Shown in pieces: positions 1 through 10,006 of a DNA stretch of 64,000 bases. The translations under genes and the position numbers were made by a program. How positions within the stretch are numbered: the stretch's first letter is position 1; the number at the start of each line of letters is the position of its first letter. Source of the DNA: Isoalcanivorax indicus (lineage in GTDB: Bacteria > Pseudomonadota > Gammaproteobacteria > Pseudomonadales > Alcanivoracaceae); assembly GCF_003259185.1 (NCBI RefSeq), contig NZ_QGMP01000001.1:2418001-2482000 (forward strand), read 5' to 3'. Below the pieces are notes generated by a model. It was given only the letters and a program-made list of their open reading frames with translations, had not been told where the DNA came from and made no database searches.

Positions 1-1
1 C

Positions 2-1168
2 TCATGTGCGCACCCTCCCGCGTTCCCGCTCTTCGTATCCTTTCAACTCGGTACCAGCACGCAGCACCAGCGCAATCATCACTGCCGAAATCAGCAGGCT
101 GCTGCCGCCATAGCTCACGAAAGGCAAGGTCAGCCCCTTGGTGGGCAACAGGCCCATGTTCACGCCCAGATTGATCAGCACCTGAGTGCTGAACACCAGC
201 GCAATGCCGTACACCAGCTGCGCATGGAACTGCCAGCCACGGGCTTCCAGGCGACCACCGAGCAGGAAAATGCGCGCAATCAGCAGGGCGAAAGCGGCAA
301 TCATCAACAGGTTACCCAGCAGGCCCAGCTCTTCGGCCAGCACGGCATAAACGAAATCGGTATGCGCTTCCGGCAGGTAGAACAGCTTCTGCACACTGTT
401 GCCCAGGCCCACGCCCATCCAGTGGCCACGCCCGAACGCGATCAGGCTCTGGGTCAACTGATAGCCGCTACCAAACTGATCGGCCCAGGGGTCCATGAAG
501 GACATCAACCGGGCCACACGGTACGGCTGGGCAAAGGCGACCAGCGCAGCAAGGCCGCTGAGCAACAGCGCCAGCAACAGGAAACGCCGGGTCGGCACGC
601 CGCCGAGAAAGAGCATGCCCATCGCCGCCACACCCATCACCACCACGGCCCCGAAATCCGGTTGCATCAGCAGCAATACCGCCAGCATGCCGAGCACCCC
701 CAGCGGAATCAGGAACGCCTGCCAGGTGGTTTCCAGTGCCTGCTTGCGCACCGCGATATACCCGGCCAGGTACATGACAAAACCGAGTTTGGCGATTTCC
801 GAAGGCTGCACCGTGAAGCCCGCCAGGTTGAGCCAGCGCAGCGAGCCATTGACCTCACGGCCCAGACCGGGAATGAACAGCATCAGCAACACGGCGATGG
901 ACGCCGGCAACGCCAGCACCCGCAGTTTTTCCAGCCAGGCCATCGACACCAGCATGTACACCGCAGCGCCCAGCGCCAGACCCATGCCCAGATAGACGCC
1001 GTGACGCAACGCGTAATAGAAAGGCTGGCCAAGCCGCAGCTCCGCGATCTGCAACGACGCTGACGCCACCATGACCAGACCGAGCAGCGACAGCCCCAGG
1101 GCGGCGCTCAGCAGTGGCAGGTCGATGCGTTGCAGCGACGGACGCAGCATGGTCAGGGCAGGCATCAT
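2..1168 (-). CDS. ftsW: FtsW, lipid II polymerase / SEDS division protein
   Basis: SEDS-family glycosyltransferase that polymerises lipid II at the division septum with FtsI. The 388-residue protein has about ten hydrophobic membrane segments. It carries the SEDS hallmarks: a GREVNGSLRWL stretch around residue 105, the QPSEIAK motif, QPDFG in the middle, and a C-terminal PFVSYGGSS motif. Its ATG overlaps the murD stop by 4 bases, so translation is probably coupled. It is the last gene of the dcw operon seen here; murG would be expected beyond the left edge. Length is normal for the family. Confidence 0.95.
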   Translation of the reverse strand: MMPALTMLRPSLQRIDLPLLSAALGLSLLGLVMVASASLQIAELRLGQPFYYALRHGVYLGMGLALGAAVYMLVSMAWLEKLRVLALPASIAVLLMLFIPGLGREVNGSLRWLNLAGFTVQPSEIAKLGFVMYLAGYIAVRKQALETTWQAFLIPLGVLGMLAVLLLMQPDFGAVVVMGVAAMGMLFLGGVPTRRFLLLALLLSGLAALVAFAQPYRVARLMSFMDPWADQFGSGYQLTQSLIAFGRGHWMGVGLGNSVQKLFYLPEAHTDFVYAVLAEELGLLGNLLMIAAFALLIARIFLLGGRLEARGWQFHAQLVYGIALVFSTQVLINLGVNMGLLPTKGLTLPFVSYGGSSLLISAVMIALVLRAGTELKGYEERERGRVRT

Positions 1169-2502
1169 GATTCACCTCCCCGCTGATCCAGCGCCCGCAC
1201 CTGGTGCATGAATTCATCACCACGGGCCACGTAGCCGCTGAACATGTCGAAGCTGGCACAGGCAGGCGACAGCAATACGGCATCACCGGGCTGAGCCATC
1301 GCCGCAGCACGCTGCACTGCCGCCTGCATGTCCGTCACCCGCTCGCAGGGCACGCGACTCAGTGCCACCGCCAGCCGCTCGGCATCCTGGCCCAGCAACA
1401 GAGCGGCGCGCACATGCTGCTGCGCGGGCACGGCCAGAGGTGAGAAATCCTGGCCCTTGCCCTGGCCGCCCGCGATCAGAATGATCTTGCCGTCGATGGC
1501 CGGCCCGGTGCCCGCCAGAGCCGCCAGGGTGGCCCCCACGTTGGTGCCTTTCGAATCGTTGAACCACTGCACCCCGTGGCGCTCCGCCACCAGTTGGCAA
1601 CGATGCGGCAAACCGGGGAAACGCGCCGCAGCGGCCAGCGCCTGTTCACGCGGCAAGCCCAACGCTTCCGCCATGGCCAGCGCCGCCAGCACATTGAGCA
1701 CGTTATGGTGGCCACGCATGGCCAGTTGCGATGTGGGCAACAGGTCCTCGCCACGGCATTGCAGTACCTGCCGCGCGCTGTCCAGCCGGTAGTCCGCCTG
1801 GGCATGCTGACCGAAAGTAATTTCACGCGGCACCTGGCGCTGCGGCCGGGTCACCTCGTCGTCACGGTTCCACACTGCGACTTCACAACCGTCATAGATG
1901 CGCTGCTTGGCGGCGATGTAATCGGCCAGGCTGTGATAACGGTCCATATGATCTTCGGACACATTGAGAATGACAGCGGCCTGGGCATCGAGGCTGTACG
2001 TGGTTTCCAGCTGGAAACTGGACAGCTCCAGCACGTAAAGCTGCGCGTCCGCTTCCAGCAACTCCAGCGCCGGGGTGCCCAGGTTGCCACCGATCAGCGA
2101 TTGCCGCCCTGCCGCCAGCGCCATCTCACCCAGCAGGGTGGTCACCGTGCTCTTGGCGTTGGAGCCGGTAATCGCCGCCACCGGCACACTGGCGGCGCGG
2201 GCGAACAGTTCGATATCACCAATCACTTCCTTGCCGCTGGCCACATGGCGCGCAATCTCCGGCGTCGAGACTGCAATGCCCGGACTGACGATCAGACGGC
2301 GGGCATCACGCAGCCACTCCTCGCGGTAGCCCCCCAGGTGCAGCGGCACGTCCGCAAAACGCGCACGCCAGGCATCCAGCCCCGGCGGCTGGGCACGCGT
2401 ATCCAGCGCACGCACCGGCATCCCGCGTTCTGCCAGATAGCGAACACAGGATTGTCCGGTGATGCCCAGACCGATGACCAGATCGAACGCGTCGTTACTC
2501 AT
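1165..2502 (-). CDS. murD: MurD, UDP-N-acetylmuramoyl-L-alanine--D-glutamate ligase
   Basis: Cytoplasmic ATP-dependent ligase adding D-glutamate to UDP-MurNAc-L-Ala. The 445-residue protein has an N-terminal Rossmann-like UDP-binding domain (LVIGLGITGQS near residue 10). The Mur ligase P-loop reads GSNAKST; Pseudomonas MurD also has Ala where E. coli has Gly. The central NVSEDHMDRY and the C-terminal LSPACASFDMF segments are typical of MurD. It lies between mraY (9-bp gap) and ftsW (4-bp overlap) in the dcw operon. Confidence 0.95.
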   Translation of the reverse strand: MSNDAFDLVIGLGITGQSCVRYLAERGMPVRALDTRAQPPGLDAWRARFADVPLHLGGYREEWLRDARRLIVSPGIAVSTPEIARHVASGKEVIGDIELFARAASVPVAAITGSNAKSTVTTLLGEMALAAGRQSLIGGNLGTPALELLEADAQLYVLELSSFQLETTYSLDAQAAVILNVSEDHMDRYHSLADYIAAKQRIYDGCEVAVWNRDDEVTRPQRQVPREITFGQHAQADYRLDSARQVLQCRGEDLLPTSQLAMRGHHNVLNVLAALAMAEALGLPREQALAAAARFPGLPHRCQLVAERHGVQWFNDSKGTNVGATLAALAGTGPAIDGKIILIAGGQGKGQDFSPLAVPAQQHVRAALLLGQDAERLAVALSRVPCERVTDMQAAVQRAAAMAQPGDAVLLSPACASFDMFSGYVARGDEFMHQVRALDQRGGES

Positions 2503-2511
2503 CGCCTCGCC

Positions 2512-3594
2512 TTAACGGATTTTCAGGGTCGCCAGACCCACCAGTACAAGAATCACGGTAATCACCCAGAACCGGACAATGATCTTGGGCTCCGGCCAAC
2601 CCTTGAGCTCGAAATGATGATGAATTGGTGCCATGCGGAAGATGCGCCGCCCGGTGAGCTTGAACGAGGCCACCTGCAACATCACCGACACGGTTTCCAT
2701 CACGAACACACCGCCCATGATGAACAGCACGATTTCCTGCCGAACGATGACCGCCATGACACCCAGCACGGCGCCGAGCGCCAGTGCGCCGACATCGCCC
2801 ATGAACACCTGGGCGGGATAGGCGTTGAACCACAGGAAGCCGAGCCCGGCACCGCAGATCGCAGCACAGATCACCACCAGTTCACCGCTACCGGCCACAA
2901 AGGGGATATGCAGGTAGTTGGCAAATTGCGCGTGACCGCTGAGGTAAGCGAACACGCCCAGCGCCCCGGCCACCAGCACCGTCGGCATGATCGCCAACCC
3001 GTCCAGGCCATCCGTCAGGTTGACCGCATTGCTGGTGCCGTTGATGACGAAATAGGTCAGCACCAGATAGAACAGCCCGAGGTTGATGGCGACATCCTTG
3101 AAGAACGGCACGATCAGTTGCGTTTCCACCGGTGACTGCGCGGTAAAATACAAGGCACAGGCCGCCGCAATGGCACCGATCGACTGCCAGAAATATTTCC
3201 AGCGTCCGGGCAGGCCGCGCGGATTCTTTTCCACCACCTTGCGCCAGTCATCCACCCAGCCCACCGCGCCGAATACAAACAGCACACCCAGCGTGATCCA
3301 GACGAAGCGATTGGTCAGATCCGCCCACAGCAAGGTCGCCAGCACAATCGCCACCAGAATCAGCGCACCGCCCATGGTGGGCGTGCCCGCCTTGCTCAGA
3401 TGGCTCTTCGGGCCATCGTCACGAATCGCCTGGCCCACCTGATACTGGCGCAGCTTGCGAATCATCGTCGGCCCGACCATGAAGCACACGATCAGCGCCG
3501 TCAGCACGCTGAGAATCGCGCGCAGTGTCTGGTATTGCACCACCAGAAAACCCGGGTGTACCTGCCCCAGTCGTTCAGCCAGCCATAACAGCAT
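2512..3594 (-). CDS. mraY: MraY, phospho-N-acetylmuramoyl-pentapeptide transferase
   Basis: Integral membrane enzyme moving phospho-MurNAc-pentapeptide from UDP to undecaprenyl phosphate, giving lipid I. The 360-residue protein has about ten membrane segments and the family motifs: GTPTMGG with a preceding KSHLSKAG loop, [10 protein letters not shown] (catalytic Asp region), GDVGALALG, and the cytoplasmic [16 protein letters not shown] histidine loop. The first base of its start overlaps the last base of murF. It is the usual length. Confidence 0.96.
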   Translation of the reverse strand: MLLWLAERLGQVHPGFLVVQYQTLRAILSVLTALIVCFMVGPTMIRKLRQYQVGQAIRDDGPKSHLSKAGTPTMGGALILVAIVLATLLWADLTNRFVWITLGVLFVFGAVGWVDDWRKVVEKNPRGLPGRWKYFWQSIGAIAAACALYFTAQSPVETQLIVPFFKDVAINLGLFYLVLTYFVINGTSNAVNLTDGLDGLAIMPTVLVAGALGVFAYLSGHAQFANYLHIPFVAGSGELVVICAAICGAGLGFLWFNAYPAQVFMGDVGALALGAVLGVMAVIVRQEIVLFIMGGVFVMETVSVMLQVASFKLTGRRIFRMAPIHHHFELKGWPEPKIIVRFWVITVILVLVGLATLKIR

Positions 3595-4961
3595 CAGTGA
3601 GCCCCCCCCATTGCACGTCCCCCGTCCCGCAGCGATGCCACCACGGCATCCATGCCAGCACTGCGCGAGCCTTTGACGAGCACGGTACCGCCCTCATCCA
3701 GTATCGACTGCGCTTCCCGCGCCGCCGCATCGTGTGTGTCGACCTGCTGCGCGCCAACACCGAATGCCGCCACGGTGTGCGCCGTCAGCGCGCCGTAGCA
3801 AACCAGTTTTTCTATGCCGGCTTCGCGGGCGGCCTGGCCCAGCGAGGCATGGATGTCTGCGGCCTGAGGACCGAGTTCCGCCAGCGCACCCAGCACCAGC
3901 ATGCGGGGCCCAGGCGATGCCGCCAGCAGTTCGATCGCCACACGCACCGACCCGGGGTTGGCGTTGTAGCTGTCATCGATCAACAAGCCGTTGCCGCAGG
4001 CCATCCGGTTGACCCGCCCGGGCACCGGCTTGAGCAGTGCCAGACGCTGGATGGCCACGGCCAGCGAGACGCCACTGGCCAGTGCCGCCGCCAGCGCCTG
4101 CAAGGCATTACTGACCTGATGCCGCCCCGGCAGTGGCACCAGCACCGGCCACTGTTCGCCGGCGTGGCTCAGCGTGAAGCGAACCTGGTCCGCCCCCGCC
4201 TGAATATCGGTGGCCAGCAGATCAGCGCCTTCCACCTGGCCAGTCCGCAGCAACTGCAACCCGGCCTGCCGGGCCTGCGCCGCAAAGAAATCAGCAAAGC
4301 TGTCATCCAGATTGATGATGGCGGTGCCGCCCCGGGCCATGCCGGCAAACAGTTCCGCCTTCGCCTCGGCAATGCCCTGGAGCGTGCCGAAGCCTTCCAG
4401 GTGCGCGCCAGTCACATTGGTAATCAGGCCGACCTGTGCCTTCACCAGCTGGCTGGTCCAGGCAATTTCGCCCGGCGCATTGGCACCGAGTTCGAATACG
4501 CCATAACGATGCTGGTCATCAATCGACAACAATGTCAGCGGCACACCAATGTCGTTGTTCAGATTGCCGCGTGTGGCCAGCGTCTGTTCGCCCAGCATTA
4601 CGGCAATCATTTCCTTGACGGTGGTCTTGCCCGCGTTACCGGTCACGGCCACCCGGCGCAGGGCAAAACGATCAGCCCAGCCGGCGGCCAGTTCACCCAG
4701 CGCGCGGCGGCTGTCGGTCACCTGCACGTAATCGGCAAACGCCGTGGTCGGACGTTCCACCACAGCGGCCAGCGCACCGGCAAGACGCGCTTGCTCCAGA
4801 TAATCGTGGGCATCGAAACGCTCGCCGCGCAGGGCCACAAACAGATCGCCCTCCTGCAGGTTGCGGGTGTCCGTACTCACCCGGGTTACCGGGCGGTCTG
4901 CACCCACCCGGTGTCCCCGGGTCAGGGTAGCGATATCACTGAGCATGAAAGGCGCGCTCAT
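3594..4961 (-). CDS. murF: MurF, UDP-MurNAc-tripeptide--D-Ala-D-Ala ligase
   Basis: Adds D-Ala-D-Ala to the UDP-MurNAc tripeptide in the cytoplasm, the last soluble step of precursor synthesis. The 455-residue protein has an N-terminal UDP-binding domain ([20 protein letters not shown]), the P-loop [11 protein letters not shown] near residue 110, and the C-terminal Mur ligase segment [12 protein letters not shown]. The start overlaps the end of murE by 4 bases and the stop overlaps the mraY start by 1 base, so the genes are tightly coupled. Confidence 0.95.
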   Translation of the reverse strand: MSAPFMLSDIATLTRGHRVGADRPVTRVSTDTRNLQEGDLFVALRGERFDAHDYLEQARLAGALAAVVERPTTAFADYVQVTDSRRALGELAAGWADRFALRRVAVTGNAGKTTVKEMIAVMLGEQTLATRGNLNNDIGVPLTLLSIDDQHRYGVFELGANAPGEIAWTSQLVKAQVGLITNVTGAHLEGFGTLQGIAEAKAELFAGMARGGTAIINLDDSFADFFAAQARQAGLQLLRTGQVEGADLLATDIQAGADQVRFTLSHAGEQWPVLVPLPGRHQVSNALQALAAALASGVSLAVAIQRLALLKPVPGRVNRMACGNGLLIDDSYNANPGSVRVAIELLAASPGPRMLVLGALAELGPQAADIHASLGQAAREAGIEKLVCYGALTAHTVAAFGVGAQQVDTHDAAAREAQSILDEGGTVLVKGSRSAGMDAVVASLRDGGRAMGGAH

Positions 4962-6454
4962 GGGGCCGTCCTCGCGGTCAGGGCCGTGCGCGCCAGCGCA
5001 CGGTCATCCAGGGGATAGCGCTGACCGCGAATCTCCTGATACGTTTCATGCCCCTTGCCCGCGATCAATACGAGATCGCCGATATCGGCGGCGTTGATCG
5101 CCGCCGTGATGGCCTCGCGCCGATCACTGATGACCCACGCCTGGTCGGCCGCAGCCAGCCCCGCACGCATTTCCGCCAGAATTGCCTCGGGTTCTTCAAA
5201 ACGCGGGTTGTCGCTGGTCAGTACCACCTGGTCCGCCAGCGCCTCTGCCACCGCAGCCATCTGCGGTCGCTTGCCACGGTCACGGTCGCCACCGCAACCG
5301 ATCACGCAGAACAGACGGCCTGCAGGGAAATGCACCCGGGCGGCCTGCAAGGCTTTTTCCAGACCGTCCGGCGTGTGCGCGTAATCCACCAGCACGCGCG
5401 GAGCCTGCATCGAGCCCACCGGCATCGGGTCGGCCTGCACCGGCTCCATGCGGCCCGGCACCGGCGTCACCGCATTCATCCCTGCGCTGATCTGCGCTGC
5501 ATCCAGACCCAGCGCATGCAGCACACCCGCCACCGCCATCAGATTGTCGCGATTGAACGCGCCGTACAGCGGCCGGGCCACTTCCACACGCTCGCCCGCC
5601 ACCTGCAGGCTCAACCGCATGCCGGCTTCATCCGCATCGAAGGCGCTGCACTGGACGGTGGCGTCGGCGGCCTGGCCGCAGGTCACGGCATTGACCTGCG
5701 CGGGCAGCAGCGCCAGCATGCGCCGGCCCGCCGCGTCATCGATATTGATCACGGCGTGGCGCAAGGATGGCAGGGCAAACAGCTTGGCCTTGGCATCGAA
5801 ATAAGCCGCTTCACTCCCGTGGTAATCCAGATGGTCGCGGCTCAGGTTGGTAAACACCGCCACCGCCACCGGCGTGCCGTTCAGGCGCCCCTGATCCAGC
5901 GCGTGCGAAGACACTTCCATGACCAGTTGCTGTGCGCCGGCATCGCGGCAACGCGCCAATGCTGCCTGCAGGCTGACGGGGTCCGGGGTGGTGTGGCCCA
6001 GATCTTCACTGATATCGGCAAAGCGCACGCCCAGGGTGCCGATCAGCGCGCAGGGCAAGCCCGCAGCGTTCAGGGCATCGGCGAGGAACCAGGTGGTGCT
6101 GGTCTTGCCGTTGGTGCCGGTCACGCCGGTAATCGACAATGCCTGGCCGGGCTCACCGTGCAGGCGCGCGGCGATCACACCCAGATGCTGGCGCAGCGCA
6201 GGCACGCCGATCACCGGCACACCGGCTTCCTCGCCCAGATCCGCGTCGTCGTGCTCCGCCAGCACCAGTGCCGCTCCGGCAGCAATGGCATCGCGAATGA
6301 ACGTGCGCCCATCGCGGGCATGACCGGCCAGCGCCACGAAAGTGTCGCCGCGCTGTACCCGGCGGCTGTCCAGACACAGCGCATTAACCGGCAACGCTGC
6401 CAGCGGGGTGGGCAGCGTGCGTTCGGGGAGCAGTTGTTGCAGAGGCAGGCTCAT
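4958..6454 (-). CDS. murE: MurE, UDP-MurNAc-tripeptide synthetase (meso-diaminopimelate adding)
   Basis: ATP-dependent addition of the third stem-peptide residue to UDP-MurNAc-L-Ala-D-Glu. The 498-residue protein has the P-loop GTNGKTS at residues 113-119 and the DNPR motif at 415-418 followed by FEEP. DNPR is the known signature for meso-diaminopimelate rather than lysine specificity, so the cell wall is inferred to be of the normal Gram-negative type. It overlaps ftsI and murF by 4 bases each. Confidence 0.95.
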   Translation of the reverse strand: MSLPLQQLLPERTLPTPLAALPVNALCLDSRRVQRGDTFVALAGHARDGRTFIRDAIAAGAALVLAEHDDADLGEEAGVPVIGVPALRQHLGVIAARLHGEPGQALSITGVTGTNGKTSTTWFLADALNAAGLPCALIGTLGVRFADISEDLGHTTPDPVSLQAALARCRDAGAQQLVMEVSSHALDQGRLNGTPVAVAVFTNLSRDHLDYHGSEAAYFDAKAKLFALPSLRHAVINIDDAAGRRMLALLPAQVNAVTCGQAADATVQCSAFDADEAGMRLSLQVAGERVEVARPLYGAFNRDNLMAVAGVLHALGLDAAQISAGMNAVTPVPGRMEPVQADPMPVGSMQAPRVLVDYAHTPDGLEKALQAARVHFPAGRLFCVIGCGGDRDRGKRPQMAAVAEALADQVVLTSDNPRFEEPEAILAEMRAGLAAADQAWVISDRREAITAAINAADIGDLVLIAGKGHETYQEIRGQRYPLDDRALARTALTARTAP

Positions 6455-8205
6455 ATGCGGCCCTCCTCTTTGCCGACACCGGCGTAGATCGCCGGTGGCG
6501 GTGACGTGTCCGGTGGCTCGATATCCAGCGTGCGCAATACGCCGGCCATGATGTTGGAAAAGACCGGCGCCGCCACCAGGCCGCCGAAGTAATCCCGGCC
6601 ACGGGGGTCGTCCACAATCACCACGGTCACGATGCGCGGATCTTCTGCCGGTGCGACACCGGCAAACAACGCGACATAACGATCATCGGCGTAACCACTG
6701 GGCAACAGCTTGTGCACGGTGCCGGTCTTGCCGGCCACCCGATAGCCGGGCACCTTGGCACGTCGCGCTGTGCCCTCTTCCGACACCACGGTTTCCAGCA
6801 TGTCGACAATGGCGCGGGCGTAGACCGGGCTGATCACCTGCTCGGCAAAGCGGTTTTCTGCCTCGGCATAATCCGCATTGACCCGCTCCAGCGAGACCGG
6901 CAACCGGCGCCCGTCGTTGGCCAGTACGGCGTAGGCACGGGCCAGCTGCAGCGCGGTAACCGACACACCATAGCCGTAAGACAGCGATGCCTTTTCGATA
7001 TCCCGCCAGCGATGACGGATCGGCAGCATGCCCGCGCTCTCACCGGGGAAACGCACGCCGGAGTGAATACCCAGACCCACCCGCTCCAGGAAACCGGGCA
7101 GCGCCTGGTCATCCATGTCCAGCGCCAGCTTGGTGGTACCCACGTTGGAGGATTTGGTCAGCACGGTGGCCACGTCGATCACACCGTAGTTGCGATGATC
7201 GCGAATCGTCTTGTTGGCCACACGCATGGTGCCGGGGCGGGTATCGATCTGCGTCGCCGGGGTGACCAGGCCACTTTCCAGGGCCGCCGCCACAGTGAAG
7301 GGCTTGACGGTGGAACCCGGCTCGAACACATCCGTGACCGCACGGTTACGCAACGCCGCCGTGTTGACGCCGCTGCGATTGTTCGGGTTGTAGGAGGGCT
7401 GATTGACCATCGCCAGCACTTCGCCGGTGCGCGCATCCAGCACCACGGCGCTGCCGGCGGCCGCGCGATGGCGATTCACCGCCGACAACAACTCGCGGTA
7501 CGCCAGGTATTGCAGGCGCAGATCAATGCTCAGGTAAACGTCTTCACCGGAGTGCGGCTCGTCCAGCACTTCGATGTCCTGAATCACACGACCGTGCAGA
7601 TCACGCACGACTTTCTTGCGCCCCGGTGTGGCGCGCAAGCGGCTCTCCATCGCCAGCTCGATCCCTTCCTGGCCCACTTCATCAATGTTGGTGAAGCCGA
7701 CAAGATGGCTGGTCACTTCACCGGCCGGATAGTAACGGCGGTACTCGGTCAGCGGATAAATTCCCGGCACCTGCAAGGCCAGCACCTGCTCCGCCTGCTC
7801 GGGCGCCAGGTGCCGGGCCAGATAAATGAATTCACGGTGGGCATTGGCTTCCACGCGGCTCGCCAGCATGCTCATGTCGAGCACCGGATTGCCCCGCAGA
7901 CGGCTCCAGGTTTCGCGTGCAGCCAACACTTCACGCGGATTCGCCCACAGGGTCGTCACCGGTGTGCTCACGGCCAACGGCCGCCCTTCCCGATCACGAA
8001 TGACACCACGATGCGCCACCAGCGGTTCGATCCGCAGATTGCGCAGGTCGCCCTGGCGCTGCAGGAATTCGTGCTGCCCCACTTGCAGATCCATGGCCCG
8101 CCAGCCGAGCAGCAGCGCGCACAGGCCCAACCCCGTCAGGACGACATGAAGTCGCCGGGGGCTGTAGCTCTGCTGTGCCTGCTGAGGCTTGCGCCGTGCT
8201 GTCAT
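6451..8205 (-). CDS. ftsI: FtsI (PBP3), septal peptidoglycan transpeptidase
   Basis: Septum-specific class B penicillin-binding protein and partner of FtsW. The 584-residue protein has a short basic cytoplasmic N-terminus, one membrane anchor (about residues 20-37), a dimerisation domain, and a transpeptidase domain. The catalytic motifs are S298-T-V-K301, S352-S-N354 and K493-T-G495. It overlaps ftsL and murE by 4 bases each. It is the target of beta-lactams such as aztreonam (family knowledge). Confidence 0.96.
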   Translation of the reverse strand: MTARRKPQQAQQSYSPRRLHVVLTGLGLCALLLGWRAMDLQVGQHEFLQRQGDLRNLRIEPLVAHRGVIRDREGRPLAVSTPVTTLWANPREVLAARETWSRLRGNPVLDMSMLASRVEANAHREFIYLARHLAPEQAEQVLALQVPGIYPLTEYRRYYPAGEVTSHLVGFTNIDEVGQEGIELAMESRLRATPGRKKVVRDLHGRVIQDIEVLDEPHSGEDVYLSIDLRLQYLAYRELLSAVNRHRAAAGSAVVLDARTGEVLAMVNQPSYNPNNRSGVNTAALRNRAVTDVFEPGSTVKPFTVAAALESGLVTPATQIDTRPGTMRVANKTIRDHRNYGVIDVATVLTKSSNVGTTKLALDMDDQALPGFLERVGLGIHSGVRFPGESAGMLPIRHRWRDIEKASLSYGYGVSVTALQLARAYAVLANDGRRLPVSLERVNADYAEAENRFAEQVISPVYARAIVDMLETVVSEEGTARRAKVPGYRVAGKTGTVHKLLPSGYADDRYVALFAGVAPAEDPRIVTVVIVDDPRGRDYFGGLVAAPVFSNIMAGVLRTLDIEPPDTSPPPAIYAGVGKEEGRI

Positions 8206-8486
8206 GGCCGGATTACCACCCGTTGATTGCCGGTCGGTTGCATCATGTTCAACTCCTCACGCGCCAGGCGTTCCACCCGCGCGTAGGAGCCCCAGGTACT
8301 CTGTTCCAGGAGCAATTGCCCCCATTCCGTCTGCAGGCGGTACTGCTCGCGCTGCAGTTGTTGCGACTGGGCAGTGAGCTTGCGTGCTTCGTGCACGCTG
8401 TAGCTCACTCCCAGGGCCGAGACCACCAGCGCCGCCGTCAATGCCAGATTCAGCAGCACGGTGCCGGGCCGGACGGGCGCGCTCAC
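8202..8486 (-). CDS. ftsL: FtsL, division protein
   Basis: Small bitopic protein of the FtsQLB complex that activates FtsWI. The 94 residues comprise a short cytoplasmic tail, one membrane segment (about residues 8-28, VLLNLALTAALVVSALGVSY) and a periplasmic coiled coil rich in Gln, Leu and Glu. Sequence conservation of FtsL is weak, so the call rests on size, topology and position between rsmH and ftsI. It overlaps both neighbours by 4 bases. Confidence 0.9.
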   Translation of the reverse strand: MSAPVRPGTVLLNLALTAALVVSALGVSYSVHEARKLTAQSQQLQREQYRLQTEWGQLLLEQSTWGSYARVERLAREELNMMQPTGNQRVVIRP

Positions 8487-9415
8487 GCCGCCACCTTTTC
8501 TGCCGCGCGCAATACCGCACTGCGGGCACGGGCGTTAACCGCCACTTCCTGTTCACTGGCCAGGCGCGCCTTGCCAAGCAGATGCATGCGTGCCGGCGGC
8601 GCCTCCACCGGCAAACCGCGCGGCTGCGGCGTGCGACCTGCGGCATCGCGCATGAACAGCTTCACCAGGCGGTCTTCCAGCGAGTGGAAACTGATCACCG
8701 CCAGCCGACCACCCGGCGCCAGGCATTCAAGCGCCTGATCAAGCACCGCTTCCAACGCCGCGAGTTCCTGATTGATATGAATGCGAATCGCCTGGAAGCT
8801 GCGCGTAGCCGGGTGTTTGCCCGGTTGGCCGCGGCCCAGTACCGATTCGATCAATGCCGCCAGTTGTCGCGTCGTGGTAATCGGCTGCGCCGAACGTGTT
8901 TCGCAGATACGGCGAGCGATGGCGCGTGAACGCCGCTCTTCGCCGTAGCGGTACAGCACATTGGCGATGTCTTCCTGCTCGGCGCGCGCCAGCCAGGCGG
9001 CGGCACTTTCGCCAGAGGTGGGGTCCATGCGCATGTCCAGCGGGCCATCGCGCATGAAGCTGAAGCCCCGCGCGGGGTCATCCAGTTGCGGCGACGAGAC
9101 ACCCAGGTCCAGCAGCACGCCGTCCAGGGGACGCCCGATACGCGCCACCACTTCGGCCAGGCAATCGAAGCGCCCGGCATGCATGCTGAAGCGCGCATCC
9201 TCTGCGGCCAGCGCCTCGCCCGCCGCCACCGCCAGCGGGTCGCGGTCGATGCCCGCCAGATGCCCGTCGGCAGAGAGCCGGGCCAGCAGGGCGCGGCTGT
9301 GTCCGCCGCGACCGAAGGTGCCATCGACATAAAAGCCGTTGGTTCGCGTGGGCAACAACTCCAGCACCTCCTCCAGCATGACCGGCTGGTGTACGTACTG
9401 CTCGGCGTGCGTCAT
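8483..9415 (-). CDS. rsmH: RsmH (MraW), 16S rRNA C1402 N4-methyltransferase
   Basis: SAM-dependent methyltransferase that N4-methylates C1402 of 16S rRNA; RsmI, also in this window, adds the 2'-O-methyl on the same base. The chosen start gives 310 residues beginning MTHAEQYVHQPVML, with a GAGG ribosome-binding site 8 bases upstream. The longer open frame to 9490 would run into mraZ. Motifs are the SAM-binding VDGTFGRGGHS, the GVLLDLGVSSPQLD block and the C-terminal ISFHSLEDRLVK. Confidence 0.95.
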   Translation of the reverse strand: MTHAEQYVHQPVMLEEVLELLPTRTNGFYVDGTFGRGGHSRALLARLSADGHLAGIDRDPLAVAAGEALAAEDARFSMHAGRFDCLAEVVARIGRPLDGVLLDLGVSSPQLDDPARGFSFMRDGPLDMRMDPTSGESAAAWLARAEQEDIANVLYRYGEERRSRAIARRICETRSAQPITTTRQLAALIESVLGRGQPGKHPATRSFQAIRIHINQELAALEAVLDQALECLAPGGRLAVISFHSLEDRLVKLFMRDAAGRTPQPRGLPVEAPPARMHLLGKARLASEQEVAVNARARSAVLRAAEKVAA

Positions 9416-9434
9416 GGCGTGGCCTCGATGTGTC

Positions 9435-9884
9435 TCAAAATGCCAGCTTCTGAACGCTTTCCGGCATGGCCGCATGATCCAGCTGGCCATACTTGTCCTG
9501 TTCGGCCTGCCAGGCCGACTCGCTCCAGACTTCGAAGCGATGAATCTGGCCCACCAGCATGGCGCGCTTCTCCAGCCCGACCAGCTCGCGCAATTCCACC
9601 GGAATCAGATAACGGCCGTTGCCGTCCATCTCCAGCTCCACGGCCTGGCCGAGGAAACGGCGCTTGAGGTAACGCACGGCGGGGTCGGCATCACTGAGGC
9701 TGGCCACCTGGCGGGCAATATCGTTCCACTGCTGTTCGGGGTAGAGGGACAGACAGTTGTCGTAGGGGTGATGCGTGAGCACAGCCCGACCGCCGGCGGC
9801 ATCCTGCAATGCATCCCGGTGTCTTGTCGGTATGGCCAGACGCCCTTTGGCGTCCAGGTTAAGGGCACTGCGCCCGCTGAACAC
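9435..9884 (-). CDS. mraZ: MraZ, dcw operon transcriptional repressor
   Basis: First gene of the dcw cluster. The 149-residue protein has two AbrB-like SpoVT domains, each with a DAKGRLAIP- or DGNGRYLIP-type motif. MraZ is a ring-forming DNA-binding protein that represses its own operon through GTGGG direct repeats; such repeats are present just upstream (9944-9968). The gap to rsmH is 19 bp. Confidence 0.95.
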   Translation of the reverse strand: MFSGRSALNLDAKGRLAIPTRHRDALQDAAGGRAVLTHHPYDNCLSLYPEQQWNDIARQVASLSDADPAVRYLKRRFLGQAVELEMDGNGRYLIPVELRELVGLEKRAMLVGQIHRFEVWSESAWQAEQDKYGQLDHAAMPESVQKLAF

Positions 9885-9943
9885 GATGACTTACCCCGCT
9901 GTCGGTTCCATCCACGTTTACCCCCCTGCAACGGGGGCTAAAA

Positions 9944-9968
9944 CCCACTAATTCCCACATTTCTCCAC
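9944..9968 (-). promoter_or_regulatory. Three MraZ boxes (10-bp-spaced GTGGR repeats)
   Basis: On the minus strand the motifs GTGGA, GTGGG and GTGGG occur with an exact 10-bp period (at 9964-9968, 9954-9958 and 9944-9948). This matches the known MraZ operator, GTGGG repeats one helical turn apart. The boxes lie between the predicted -10 and the mraZ start, so binding would block initiation or escape. Confidence 0.85.
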
Positions 9969-9976
9969 ATTGCGAC

Positions 9977-10006
9977 ACTCTATGGCCACGGCAATTTCAA
10001 AGTCAA
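9977..10006 (-). promoter_or_regulatory. Predicted sigma-70 promoter of the dcw operon
   Basis: On the minus strand TTGACT (10001-10006) is separated by 18 bp from TAGAGT (9977-9982). The predicted start is near 9970, immediately beside the MraZ boxes. Hexamers match consensus in 5/6 and 4/6 positions. Confidence 0.6.
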
